Shown here: positions 27,954-37,286 of the stretch, piece after piece
Layout of the letters: the number at the start of each line of letters is the position of its first letter
Position numbering within the stretch: the stretch's first letter is position 1
Assembly: GCF_003351045.1 (NCBI RefSeq)
Contig: NZ_QQZY01000003.1
Span: 248,001 to 312,000 of the forward strand
Length of the DNA: 64,000 bases
Direction: 5' to 3'
DNA from: Gaiella occulta
GTDB taxonomy: Bacteria; Actinomycetota; Thermoleophilia; Gaiellales; Gaiellaceae
Notes under the pieces: generated by a model
The model's database searches: none
What the model saw: only the letters and a program-made list of their open reading frames with translations
What the model was told of the DNA's origin: nothing
Program-made: the position numbers and the translations under genes

Positions 27954-29096
27954 GTGGATCTCTACGAGTACCAGGGCAAGGAGCTGTTCCGGCGTGCCGG
28001 CATCCCCGTCTCCGACGGCCGCCTCGCGACGACGCCGGGCGAGGCGCGCCAGGCGGCCGAGGTGCTCGGCGGTCCCGTCGTCGTCAAGGCGCAGGTGCTG
28101 ACCGGCGGTCGCGGCAAGGCGGGCGGCGTCAAGCTCGCCCGGACCGCGCACGAGGCCGAGGAGCGCGCCAAGGACATCATCGGGCTCGACATCAAGGGCC
28201 ACGTCGTGAAGCGCCTCTGGATCGAGAAGGCGTCCGACATCGCCAAGGAGTACTACCTCTCGCTCACGTTCGACCGTGGTGAGAAGAAGCCGCTGTTCAT
28301 GTTCACGACGCAGGGCGGGGTGGACATCGAGCAGGTCGCCGCGGAGAGCCCCGACGCGCTCGTGCGGCTGCACGTCGATCCCCTCGAGGGCTTCCATCCC
28401 TGGCAGGCGCGCCGGCTCGTCTTCGGCGGCGGCGTCAGCGACCCGTCCGAGCGCAAGCAGATCGCGGCGATCATCGGCAAGCTCTACGACGCGTTCGTGC
28501 GCTTCGACGCGATGCTGTGCGAGATCAACCCGCTCATCGTCACCCCCGACGGCGAGGTGAAGGCGCTCGACTCGAAGTTCACCGTCGACGACAACGCGCT
28601 CTACCGCCACCCGGACGTGGCCGAGATGCGCGACCTCGACGCCGCCGACCCGCTCGAGGCGCTCGCGCGCGAGAAGCACGTCACCTATGTCAGGCTCGAC
28701 GGCGAGGTCGGGGTGCTCGGGAACGGCGCCGGCCTGACGATGTCGACCGTCGACGTCGTCACCTTCGCCGGCGGCCGCCCAGCCAACTTCTGCGATCTCG
28801 GCGGCGGCGGCGACGCGCAGGGCGTCGTCGACGCGCTCGAGGTGATCACCCGCGATCCGCAGGTGAAGGCGATCTTCTTCAACATCTTCGGCGGCATCAC
28901 CCGCTGCGACGAGGTCGCCCGGGGCATCCTGCAGGCGCTCGGCGAGATCGGCCTCGCGCTGCCGATCGTGGTGCGGCTGGACGGCACGAACGCCGAGGAG
29001 GGCCGGCGCATCCTCCGCGAGGCCGCGCCCCCCGACCTGTACGTGGAGCCGACGATGCTCGAGGCGGCACGGAAAGCCGTGGAGCTCTCGCGATGA
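27954..29096 (+). CDS. sucC: succinyl-CoA synthetase beta subunit
   Basis: A 380-residue ATP-grasp subunit that makes ATP or GTP with succinate and CoA. Seen are DLYEYQGKELFRRAGIPV, KAQVLTGGRGKAGGVKLA (nucleotide site), CEINPLIVTPDGEV (metal) and FNIFGGITRCDEVA (contact with the alpha chain). The GTG start is 10 bases after TAGGCT. A methyltransferase gene separates it from sucD. Confidence 0.96.
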   Translation: MDLYEYQGKELFRRAGIPVSDGRLATTPGEARQAAEVLGGPVVVKAQVLTGGRGKAGGVKLARTAHEAEERAKDIIGLDIKGHVVKRLWIEKASDIAKEYYLSLTFDRGEKKPLFMFTTQGGVDIEQVAAESPDALVRLHVDPLEGFHPWQARRLVFGGGVSDPSERKQIAAIIGKLYDAFVRFDAMLCEINPLIVTPDGEVKALDSKFTVDDNALYRHPDVAEMRDLDAADPLEALAREKHVTYVRLDGEVGVLGNGAGLTMSTVDVVTFAGGRPANFCDLGGGGDAQGVVDALEVITRDPQVKAIFFNIFGGITRCDEVARGILQALGEIGLALPIVVRLDGTNAEEGRRILREAAPPDLYVEPTMLEAARKAVELSR

Positions 29097-29734
29097 GCGA
29101 CGTCTGGAGCGGTCGCGCGCGGCTGTACGTCGACTCGGACGCGCACCGGGGCGGCGCCGATCTCGAGCAGATCGTCGCCTGGGCCGAGGGCGCGCGCTCC
29201 GCGGTGGACGTCGCCACGGGCGGAGGCCATGTCGCGCGGCGTCTACGCGAGGCCGGCATCGACGTCGTCACCTGCGACCCCGCGCCGGGCATGCAGCCGG
29301 ATGTCGTCTGTCGTGCCGAGAGCCTGCCCTTCGCGGACGGGTGCGTCGACGTCGTCGCGTGCCGCACGGCCGCCCACCATTTCGCGGACGTGCGCAAGGC
29401 GGTGAGCGAGATGGCGCGCGTCAGCGCCGACCGCGTCCTCATCGTCGACACGGTGCACATGGGCGACGCCGTCGAGGAGGCCGAGAAGCTGCGCGATCCG
29501 TCGCACGTGCGCAACTACACGGATGCCGAGTGGCGCGAGATCGTGCGAGAGGCCGGGCTCGGGGTCGACGACGCCCGCTTCTACGAGCACTCGATGGACT
29601 TCGTCGCCTGGCTTGCGCGCACCGGCTGCGAGGGCGACGACGCGCGGCGGGTGGCGGCGCTGCTCGGGGACCGCGTCGCCGACGGCCGGCTGACGCTGAC
29701 GAAGATCGCGATCAAGGCGAGGAAGGAGCGCTAG
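29093..29734 (+). CDS. class I SAM-dependent methyltransferase between sucC and sucD
   Basis: A 213-residue Methyltransf_11-type protein. Motif I is AVDVATGGGHVARRL, followed by VTCDPAPGM, RAESLPFADGCVDVVACRTAAHHF and EMARVSADRVLIVDTV. It resembles UbiE/menaquinone methyltransferases and small unassigned paralogues. It overlaps sucC by 4 bases (ATGA) and ends 2 bases before sucD, so all three are one translational unit. The substrate is unknown; a quinone or small acid would suit the context, but that is a guess. Confidence 0.88.
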   Translation: MSDVWSGRARLYVDSDAHRGGADLEQIVAWAEGARSAVDVATGGGHVARRLREAGIDVVTCDPAPGMQPDVVCRAESLPFADGCVDVVACRTAAHHFADVRKAVSEMARVSADRVLIVDTVHMGDAVEEAEKLRDPSHVRNYTDAEWREIVREAGLGVDDARFYEHSMDFVAWLARTGCEGDDARRVAALLGDRVADGRLTLTKIAIKARKER

Positions 29735-29736
29735 CG

Positions 29737-30609
29737 ATGGCGATCATCGTCGACAACGACACGCGGCTCGTCGTCCAGGGGCTGACCGGCTCCGAGGGGC
29801 GCTTCCACGGCCTGCGCAACCGCGCCTACGGCACGAACCTCGTCGCCGGCGTCACGCCCGGCAAGGGCGGCCAGGACGTCGAGGGCGTCCCGGTCTACGA
29901 CACGGTCGTCGAGGCCGTGACCCGCGAGGGCGCGAACACTGCGATGATCTTCGTCCCCGCGCCGTTCGCCGCCGACGCGGTCTACGAGGCGGTCGACGCC
30001 GGCATCGCCACCGTGATCTGCATCACCGAGGGCGTTCCGGCCCACGACATGCTCCGCATCCACGCCTACATCGGCACGAGGGGCGTGACGATGATCGGCC
30101 CCAACTGCCCGGGCGCCCTGTCGCCGGGGAAGGCGAACGTGGGCATCATCCCGGCCGAGATCTTCAACGCCGGCAGCATCGGACTCGTCTCCCGCTCGGG
30201 CACGCTCACCTACCAGATCGGCCACGAGCTCACCCAGCTCGGGCTCGGCAACTCCACGATCGTGGGCATCGGCGGTGACCCGATCGTGGGCTCGTCGTTC
30301 ATCGACGTGCTCGGCCGGTTCGAGGCCGATCCCGAGACGGAGTACGTCGTCATGGTCGGCGAGATCGGCGGCGACGAGGAGGAGAAGGCCGCCGCCTTCA
30401 TCGAGGCCGAGGTGACGAAGCCGGTCGTCGCCTACATCGCGGGCTTCACCGCTCCGCCGGGCAAGACGATGGGCCACGCGGGCGCGATCATCTCCGGCTC
30501 CTCGGGGACAGCCGAAGGCAAGAAAGCAGCGCTCGAGGCGAAGGGCATCCGCGTCGGCACGACGCCGACGGAGACCGCTCAGCTCGTGGCCGAGATCGCC
30601 CGCAGCTGA
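29737..30609 (+). CDS. sucD: succinyl-CoA synthetase alpha subunit
   Basis: A 290-residue CoA-binding subunit. [18 protein letters not shown] begins the CoA domain, [13 protein letters not shown] and SRSGTLTYQ are family signatures, and the phospho-accepting histidine lies in [18 protein letters not shown] (His about 247). It works with sucC. GGAAGGAG just upstream is a good ribosome binding site. Confidence 0.96.
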   Translation: MAIIVDNDTRLVVQGLTGSEGRFHGLRNRAYGTNLVAGVTPGKGGQDVEGVPVYDTVVEAVTREGANTAMIFVPAPFAADAVYEAVDAGIATVICITEGVPAHDMLRIHAYIGTRGVTMIGPNCPGALSPGKANVGIIPAEIFNAGSIGLVSRSGTLTYQIGHELTQLGLGNSTIVGIGGDPIVGSSFIDVLGRFEADPETEYVVMVGEIGGDEEEKAAAFIEAEVTKPVVAYIAGFTAPPGKTMGHAGAIISGSSGTAEGKKAALEAKGIRVGTTPTETAQLVAEIARS

Positions 30610-30816
30610 CGCGCCCGCGACCGCCGCGCGAGGACGACCGCCGCCGCGCGGAGAGCGGCGCCCCGGCGACGAGGAGCACGGGGAGCGCCCCGCTGATCCG
30701 CGCGAAGGCCAGCAACCCGTTCCTCAGCCCGTCGCCGCGCTCGTCGCCGTGGTGCTGCGCGGCGCGTCGCCCGTACGGCCGCTGCGATCCTCTGGGCGTC
30801 GGTACATTCCGGGGCA

Positions 30817-30909
30817 GTGCCGTTCGGTCTCTGGATCTGGGAAGTCGTCATCCTCGCCGGCGTGCTCCTGCTGCTCTCGTCGCACGAGGCCGACGAGCGC
30901 GCAACGTGA
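30817..30909 (+). CDS. 30-residue TatA-like single-helix membrane peptide
   Basis: A short frame starting GTG. It encodes PFGLWIWEVVILAGVLLLL, closely like the first helix of TatA/TatB (PFG.G.WELLIIL...LLL), but it stops after SSHEADERAT without the hinge and amphipathic helix. TACATT lies 8 bases upstream. Its TGA overlaps the cupin ATG (TGATG), so the two are coupled. It is either a real mini membrane protein or a TatA remnant. Confidence 0.55.
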   Translation: MPFGLWIWEVVILAGVLLLLSSHEADERAT

Positions 30910-31250
30910 TGGACGTCGTCTCGTATCGCACTCTCGAGCCCTTCACGACGAAGGACGGCTCGACGATCCGCGAGTACCTGCACACGCCCGCGCAGTCTCT
31001 GGCCGAGGCGACGCTCGCGCCGGGCCAGTCGACGGAGCGTCACTACCACGCGGTCAGCGAGGAGATCTACCTGCTCGTCGAGGGTGGCGGCACGATGGAG
31101 CTCGACGGGGCGTCGCGTGAGGTGCGTGAGGGGGACGCCGTGCTGATCCCGCCCGGCGCCTGGCACGAGATCACCGCCGGACCTGAAGGCGTGCGGCTCT
31201 TGTGCTGCTGCGTCCCTCCGTACTCCCACGACGACACGTACTTCGCCTGA
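30909..31250 (+). CDS. single-domain cupin
   Basis: A 113-residue cupin. Motif 1 is GQSTERHYHAVSEEIYLLVEGGG and motif 2 is GDAVLIPPGAWHEI, giving the usual two His, Glu and late His metal ligands. The tail LLCCCVPPYSHDDTYF is common to mannose-6-phosphate-isomerase-like and polyketide-type cupins. The reaction is unknown. It follows the mini membrane peptide by overlapping codons. Confidence 0.85.
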   Translation: MDVVSYRTLEPFTTKDGSTIREYLHTPAQSLAEATLAPGQSTERHYHAVSEEIYLLVEGGGTMELDGASREVREGDAVLIPPGAWHEITAGPEGVRLLCCCVPPYSHDDTYFA

Positions 31251-31272
31251 CACGGTGCGGCGGACGGCGCCG

Positions 31273-31314
31273 CGCCCGTCGTGCGGGGTGATGCATGCGC
31301 GTGCACGACGGGCG
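31273..31314. terminator. 12-bp perfect hairpin between convergent genes
   Basis: CGCCCGTCGTGC and GCACGACGGGCG are exact reverse complements with an 18-base loop. It lies between the convergent cupin and helicase genes and probably terminates both. No T-run is present. Confidence 0.6.
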
Positions 31315-31334
31315 TGACGATTCGGGGAGCGCGG

Positions 31335-32531
<1,197 letters not shown>

Positions 32532-32749
32532 GGGGTTTTCGACTCCTTGATTCGAGGTCGAGACCACCTACCCTCGAACCCGATCTCCAGGAGAGAGTCG
32601 AAAGAAGCTAGTCCCACGGGCCGGCACACGCCGTCCTTGCCGGCAACGGTAGCAGCAGCGGCCGTGCGGCTGGGGCGCCGTGCCGTCCGGCGCTCCGCGC
32701 CTGCCGGTTCTGCGACCGGGTGCGGAGCCTCCAGGGTAGTCTCCGGGCG

Positions 32750-33832
32750 ATGGCTCCGATCTCCTTCGCCCGCGGCGCGCCGGCGCCGGAGTGCCTCGAT
32801 CCCGCGCTGATCGCCGACTGCAGCCGTGCGGCGCTCGAGCGCGACGGCACCGCGATCCTCTCGTACGGCGCAGGCGGCGGCTACGGCCCGCTGCGCGAGG
32901 TGCTCGCGGAGCGCCACGGCGTCGACGCCGGCCGCGTCTTCGTCACGACCGGCGGCCTGCAGGGATTCGTCTTCTACGCCGCCGTGCAGCTCGAGCGCAA
33001 GCCCGGGCGCGTGCTCGTGGAGGGGCCGACGTACGACCGCCCGCTCAAGCTGCTCGGCTGGCAGGGGGTCGAGGTCGTGGCGCTGCCGATGGACGACGAG
33101 GGTCTCGACCTCGACGCGCTCGAGGCGGAGCTTGCAAGGGGCGGCGACATCTCGTTCCTCTACACGATCCCGACCTTCCAGAACCCGAGCGGCCGCACGC
33201 TCGGCGCCGGACGGCGCGCACGGATCGCGCAGCTCGCCGCCGCACACGGGCTCGACGTGCTCGAGGACGACCCCTACGGGCTCGTGCGCTACGAGGGGCA
33301 GGCGCCCCCGTCGATCTTCGAGCTCGAGGGCGGCTCGCACGTCACGTTCACCTCGTCGTTCTCGAAGACGGTCGCTCCCGGGCTGCGCGTCGGCTACTTC
33401 GTCGTTCCCGACGCGATGCGCGCCGCCTACGACGAGCGGGCCGTCTCGACCTACATCTCGCCGTCGCTGCTGCCCCAGGCGGTCGTGCACGAGCTGTTCG
33501 CACGCGGCGCGTTCGAGCCGAACCTCGAACGCATCCGCGGCCTGCTGCGCGCGCGCAAGGACGCGATGCTGTCGGCGCTCGAGAGCGAGCTGCCGCCGGC
33601 GGCGACATGGAGCCGGCCCGAGGGCGGCTACTTCCTGTGGGTGGACTTCGGGCCCGGCGCCGATGCCGGTGATCTCCTGCGTCGGGCAAGCGAGGCGGGC
33701 GTCACGTTCGTTCGCGGGACGGACTTCTTCCCCGGCGGCTCCGGCGGTGTCGGCGCCGCCCGCCTCGCGTTCAGCTACGAGACGCCCGAGCGCATCGCCG
33801 AGGGCGTTGCGCTGCTCGCCTCCCTGCTCTAG
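32750..33832 (+). CDS. class I/II aminotransferase (2-aminoadipate/MocR-like catalytic type)
   Basis: A 360-residue PLP aminotransferase without the GntR domain of MocR proteins. Seen are YGAGGGYGPLREVLAERHGV, VTTGGLQGF, FLYTIPTFQNPSG, EDDPYGLVRYEG and the Schiff-base lysine in SSFSKTVAPGLRVGY. Similar enzymes transfer amino groups to 2-oxoadipate, phenylpyruvate or branched-chain keto acids. ATG lies 7 bases after TAGTCT, a leaderless start. Confidence 0.9.
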   Translation: MAPISFARGAPAPECLDPALIADCSRAALERDGTAILSYGAGGGYGPLREVLAERHGVDAGRVFVTTGGLQGFVFYAAVQLERKPGRVLVEGPTYDRPLKLLGWQGVEVVALPMDDEGLDLDALEAELARGGDISFLYTIPTFQNPSGRTLGAGRRARIAQLAAAHGLDVLEDDPYGLVRYEGQAPPSIFELEGGSHVTFTSSFSKTVAPGLRVGYFVVPDAMRAAYDERAVSTYISPSLLPQAVVHELFARGAFEPNLERIRGLLRARKDAMLSALESELPPAATWSRPEGGYFLWVDFGPGADAGDLLRRASEAGVTFVRGTDFFPGGSGGVGAARLAFSYETPERIAEGVALLASLL

Positions 33833-33837
33833 GAGCG

Positions 33838-34101
33838 CTACTGCCGTTCGCGTCGCCGCCGGCGCGCGCGGAGGTCGTCGAACAGCCAGCCGACGACGAA
33901 GCCGAGTGCGATCGCGAGCAGCAGCACGACGAAGAGGGACGCCTCCGTCTTGAAGAACACGAAGTTGACGGCGACGCGGTCGCGGTTGGCGATCACGACG
34001 ACGAGCCCGTAGAGCAGCACGAGCCCGAGCACGATGCGCCGGGGCGTCCACACGCTCTTGCGCGGCTGCTGCCCGGTGCCCGGCTGGGGCGGTTGCGTCA
34101 T
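33838..34101 (-). CDS. LapA/DUF1049-like membrane protein
   Basis: An 87-residue protein. A proline-rich N-terminus is followed by two helices (RIVLGLVLLYGLVVVIAN and LFVVLLLAIALGFVVGWLF) with NRDRVAVNFVFF between, the pattern of the LapA lipopolysaccharide-assembly/DUF1049 family, and then a basic tail. TAGGCT ends 7 bases before its ATG. It converges with the aminotransferase gene, leaving 5 bases between. Confidence 0.8.
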   Translation of the reverse strand: MTQPPQPGTGQQPRKSVWTPRRIVLGLVLLYGLVVVIANRDRVAVNFVFFKTEASLFVVLLLAIALGFVVGWLFDDLRARRRRRERQ

Positions 34102-34111
34102 TCCCCGGAGC

Positions 34112-34300
34112 CTACGCGGCGGCTGTGGCCGCGGCAAGCGGGGGCGCAGGCCTGAGCACGAGGCGCGGCTGCGGCGGGGGCGCCAGGTGGCCGCCCGTCG
34201 CCGCGCGGAACGTGGGGCACGGGACGTCGCCCGGAAGCGCGCACAGGCCCGCCCGGCGGAAGTAGCAGTCGTTGCACGATGCTTTGGCGAGTTTGCTCAT
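34112..34300 (-). CDS. 62-residue Cys-rich small protein
   Basis: A small protein with four cysteines in CNDCYFRRAGLCALPGDVPC, a spacing that could bind zinc or an Fe-S cluster, followed by a low-complexity Pro/Ala tail. It lies just upstream of the LapA-like gene, on the same strand. The family is unknown to me, but the Cys pattern and the short MSKLAKAS start look like a real gene. Confidence 0.6.
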   Translation of the reverse strand: MSKLAKASCNDCYFRRAGLCALPGDVPCPTFRAATGGHLAPPPQPRLVLRPAPPLAAATAAA

Positions 34301-34438
34301 AGTTCGACGTGATACTGCCGTGTCCCCCCTGGACAGGGGCCATTGTCGGCATCACGGCTCGCGCCCGCAAGGGGCCCGGGGACGAAATCCCCGCAATTAG
34401 CGGCTGTTTCCCGATCGGACAAAAGACCTGCAAAAAGG

Positions 34439-35467
34439 CTATTTCGAAGCGAGCGTACGCAGAGCGGACAACGCCTGTTGAAAACTTTGCACGGGCACGA
34501 TGCGGAGGTCGCCCGCATAGCGGCGCGCCTCCGCCGCGTTATCCCCAGCCGGAACGAGGAAGACGTCGACCCCTGCCCTCCGCGCTCCGAACACCTTCTG
34601 CTTGACGCCGCCGATCGGCGCGACGGTGCCGTCGAGCTCGATCTCGCCGGTGGCGGCCACCTTGAGCCCGCGGTCGACGTCGTGGCCGAGCTCCTGCAGC
34701 ACATCGAGCGCGAAGGGCAGGCCGGCGGACGGGCCGCCGACGTTGCCGAGGTCGATACGCACCTTGACGGGGAGCTTCACGTCGGCCGCCTGCGCGACGC
34801 GGATGCCGATGATCGCGCGACCGGGTCGGGACGGCGACTCGACCGTGCGCACGTTCCTCTGCGCGAGGCTGCCGCCGTGGCGCACGGTCAGCCGCACCGT
34901 TGCTCCCGGCGCGACGGACGACAGCGCCCGGCGCAGACCGTCGGGGGTGCGGACGACCGTGTCGTTCGCGCGCACGATGACGTCGCCCGGATCGAGAACG
35001 GCCGCCGCCGGGACGTCCGAGGCGACACCCTCGACGAGCGCGCCCTGCGGATCGGTGCGGACGTCGAAGCCCGCCTGCTTCAGGGCCACCGCCGCGGCCA
35101 CCTCCTCGGAGCGCGCCATCTCCTGCCGTCCCTCTCGCCGGCGCTGCTCGAAGGAGCTGTCGGGCGGCACCACCTGGCTGCGGTCGACGAGCGACGAGCC
35201 GTCCGGGCGCAGGAACGGGAGCAACCGCTCTGCCCACGACGCCTTGCGCACGACGACGTCGACGAAGTAGATGCCGCCGACGGCATCGGGAGGCTTCTCC
35301 CCCTCCACGGTGACCTTGTCGGCGAGCGGCTGCGCCGTGTGGGGGACGAACAGGTAGTCGCGCGACGGGACGAGCCAGACGAAGGCGAGGACGACGGCGA
35401 GGGCGAGCGCCGTGCCCCACAGGAGCCGCGCGAGTGGGGGTCGCGCTGCTGGCGGTCGTGCAGGCAA
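34439..35467 (-). CDS. membrane-anchored PDZ-Lon serine protease (YlbL type)
   Basis: A 342-residue protein. One N-terminal helix (about 13-33), a PDZ domain (about 130-210, AVLDPGDVIVRANDTVVRTPDGL) and a Lon-type protease domain with catalytic Ser in GGPSAGLPFAL (about 247) and Lys in GGVKQKVFGARRAG (about 291). The active site faces the outside of the membrane. It starts directly at the end of the SDR gene, so it is the second gene of that pair. Confidence 0.9.
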   Translation of the reverse strand: MPARPPAARPPLARLLWGTALALAVVLAFVWLVPSRDYLFVPHTAQPLADKVTVEGEKPPDAVGGIYFVDVVVRKASWAERLLPFLRPDGSSLVDRSQVVPPDSSFEQRRREGRQEMARSEEVAAAVALKQAGFDVRTDPQGALVEGVASDVPAAAVLDPGDVIVRANDTVVRTPDGLRRALSSVAPGATVRLTVRHGGSLAQRNVRTVESPSRPGRAIIGIRVAQAADVKLPVKVRIDLGNVGGPSAGLPFALDVLQELGHDVDRGLKVAATGEIELDGTVAPIGGVKQKVFGARRAGVDVFLVPAGDNAAEARRYAGDLRIVPVQSFQQALSALRTLASK

Positions 35468-36214
35468 CTACGTGAGACCGCTGAGCATGCCGCCGTCGAC
35501 GGCGACGACCGAGCCGCTGATGTAGGCCGCCTGCTCGGAGGCGAGGAAGCACACCGCCGCAGCGATCTCGGCCGGCCGGCCGAGCCGCCGGGCCGGGATC
35601 TGCGCCAGGATCTCCGGCCCCGGGCCGCCGGCTCCGTACAGCGCTTGCAGGCGCTCGGTGTCGATTCGCCCCGGGGCGACCGTGTTGACGGTGATCCCCT
35701 CCGGGCCGAGCTCGCGGGCCAGGGTCTTGAGCCAGCCGACGACGCCGGGACGTACCGCGTTCGAGAGAGCGAGGTTCGCGATCGGCTCCTTCACCGACGT
35801 GGACTCGATCGCCACGATGCGGCCGCGGCCGCTCGCCCGCAGGTGCGGCAGGCATGCCGCGACGAGGTGCACGTGCGGGGTGAGCAGGAGCGCCACGGCC
35901 GCTTCGACGTCCTGCGTCGTGATGCCGCTCGCAGGGCCCGGCGGCGGGCCGCCGCCGTTGAGCACGAGCACGTCGACGCCCCCGAGCCTCTCGACGGCCG
36001 TGTCGACGAGCCGACGCAGGTCGGACGGGTCGGTGAGATCGCCGGGCACGGCGAGAGCGCCGAGGCGCGCCGCCTCGCGCTCGAGCACGTCGCGGCGGCG
36101 AGCGAACATCGCCACGGCGGCGCCCTCGGCGCGCAGAGCCGCGGCGATCGCGAGGCCCATGCCCTGCGAGGCGCCGAGAACGATCGCGGTGCGTCCGCTG
36201 AGGCCGAGGTCCAT
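35468..36214 (-). CDS. SDR-family protein lacking the usual Tyr-Lys pair
   Basis: A 248-residue SDR. The nucleotide motif GASQGMGLA, the VLNGGG variant of NAG and the PG(R)IDTER loop are normal. The usual YxxxK is replaced: ANLALSNAVRPG has Leu where Tyr is expected and no Lys four residues on, although the preceding ESTSVKEP keeps the Ser. A known FabG-like SDR subgroup shares an LSN..R pattern. TAGGCT lies 9 bases before its ATG. It heads a two-gene unit with the PDZ-Lon protease. Confidence 0.85.
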   Translation of the reverse strand: MDLGLSGRTAIVLGASQGMGLAIAAALRAEGAAVAMFARRRDVLEREAARLGALAVPGDLTDPSDLRRLVDTAVERLGGVDVLVLNGGGPPPGPASGITTQDVEAAVALLLTPHVHLVAACLPHLRASGRGRIVAIESTSVKEPIANLALSNAVRPGVVGWLKTLARELGPEGITVNTVAPGRIDTERLQALYGAGGPGPEILAQIPARRLGRPAEIAAAVCFLASEQAAYISGSVVAVDGGMLSGLT

Positions 36215-36239
36215 CGCGGCGCAAGCCTACCCGGTGGAG

Positions 36240-36271
36240 GCGGGGGTGAGGCCCGTGTGCCCCACCCCCGC
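36240..36271 (-). terminator. hairpin downstream of mdh
   Basis: GCGGGGGTG/CACCCCCGC gives a 9-bp GC stem with a 14-base loop, ten bases after the mdh stop on the mdh strand. It has no T-run but is well placed. Confidence 0.55.
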
Positions 36272-36280
36272 AGCAGACGA

Positions 36281-37219
36281 CTACCGGTGCGTCAGCACCT
36301 GCACGACGTCGCGTACGGCCGCCTCGGAGAGCTTCAGCATCTTCTTCTCGGCGGCTGTGAGACGGAGCTTCACGACCTCCTCGGCGCCGCCGGCGCCGAG
36401 CTTCACGGGCACGCCCATGTAGAGGTCGCGGATCCCGTACTCGCCCTGCAGGTACGCGGTGCACGGGAGCACGCGCTTCTCGTCGAGGCAGATCGCGTCG
36501 ACCATCTGCGCTGCGGCGGCGCCCGGCGCGTACCAGGCGGATGTGCCGAGCAGCTTCACGATCTCGCCGCCGCCCACCTTCGTGCGCTCGACCATCTTGC
36601 GGATCTTCGCCGCCGACACGAGCTGGTCGAGCGGCACGCCGCCGACGGTCGTCGCCGACACGACGGGGACCATCTGGTCGCCGTGGCCGCCGAGCACCGT
36701 CGCCGTGACCTCCTTCACCGACAGTCCCGTCTCCTGCGCGATGAAGCACTCGAACCGCGCCGTGTCGAGGATGCCGGCCATGCCGACGACCCGCTCGCGC
36801 GGGAACTTCGACACCGCCCGGGCGACATGGCACATCGCGTCGAGCGGGTTGGAGACGATGACGAGCACGGCCTGCTTGGAGCGCTTCGCGATCTCGCGCG
36901 TCACCTCGGCGACGATCGTCTCGTTCGTCTTCACGAGGTCGTCACGGCTCATCCCCGGCTTGCGCGGGAGGCCCGCCGTGATCACGACCACGTCCGAGCC
37001 CGCGCTCGCGTCGTAGCCGGATGCGTCGACGCCGACGACCGTCGGCTCGTAGCCCAGCACCGATCCCGCCTGGTTGATGTCGAGGGCTTTGCCGGCCGCG
37101 AGGTCCGGCTTCACGTCGACGAGCACGACCTCGGCGTAGTCCCGCCTCGCCACCTCCTGCGCGCACGTGGCGCCGACGTTTCCGGCACCGACGACGGTGA
37201 CCTTCTTCCTTCCGTTCAT
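36281..37219 (-). CDS. mdh: malate dehydrogenase
   Basis: A 312-residue lactate/malate dehydrogenase-fold enzyme oxidising malate to oxaloacetate. NAD site VVGAGNVGATCAQ; the substrate loop PRKPGMSRDDL with Arg at the specificity position (MDH rather than LDH); NPLD; catalytic His in GGHGDQMVP. AAAGGAAG precedes ATG 37219. It lies 67 bases after the isocitrate dehydrogenase gene on the same strand. Confidence 0.95.
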   Translation of the reverse strand: MNGRKKVTVVGAGNVGATCAQEVARRDYAEVVLVDVKPDLAAGKALDINQAGSVLGYEPTVVGVDASGYDASAGSDVVVITAGLPRKPGMSRDDLVKTNETIVAEVTREIAKRSKQAVLVIVSNPLDAMCHVARAVSKFPRERVVGMAGILDTARFECFIAQETGLSVKEVTATVLGGHGDQMVPVVSATTVGGVPLDQLVSAAKIRKMVERTKVGGGEIVKLLGTSAWYAPGAAAAQMVDAICLDEKRVLPCTAYLQGEYGIRDLYMGVPVKLGAGGAEEVVKLRLTAAEKKMLKLSEAAVRDVVQVLTHR

Positions 37220-37286
37220 CGAATCGCTTCCTTTCGTCCGGATCTCTCGCCTGCGACGCTCCCGCGATCGCCGCAGGGCGTTGCGC

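Noticed and set aside
30488-30715. Reverse frame with a hydrophobic start (LLAFARISGALPVLLVAGAP) after sucD
   Set aside because: It quickly becomes Arg/Ser-rich and runs antisense into sucD; at most a decayed small gene. Not supported.
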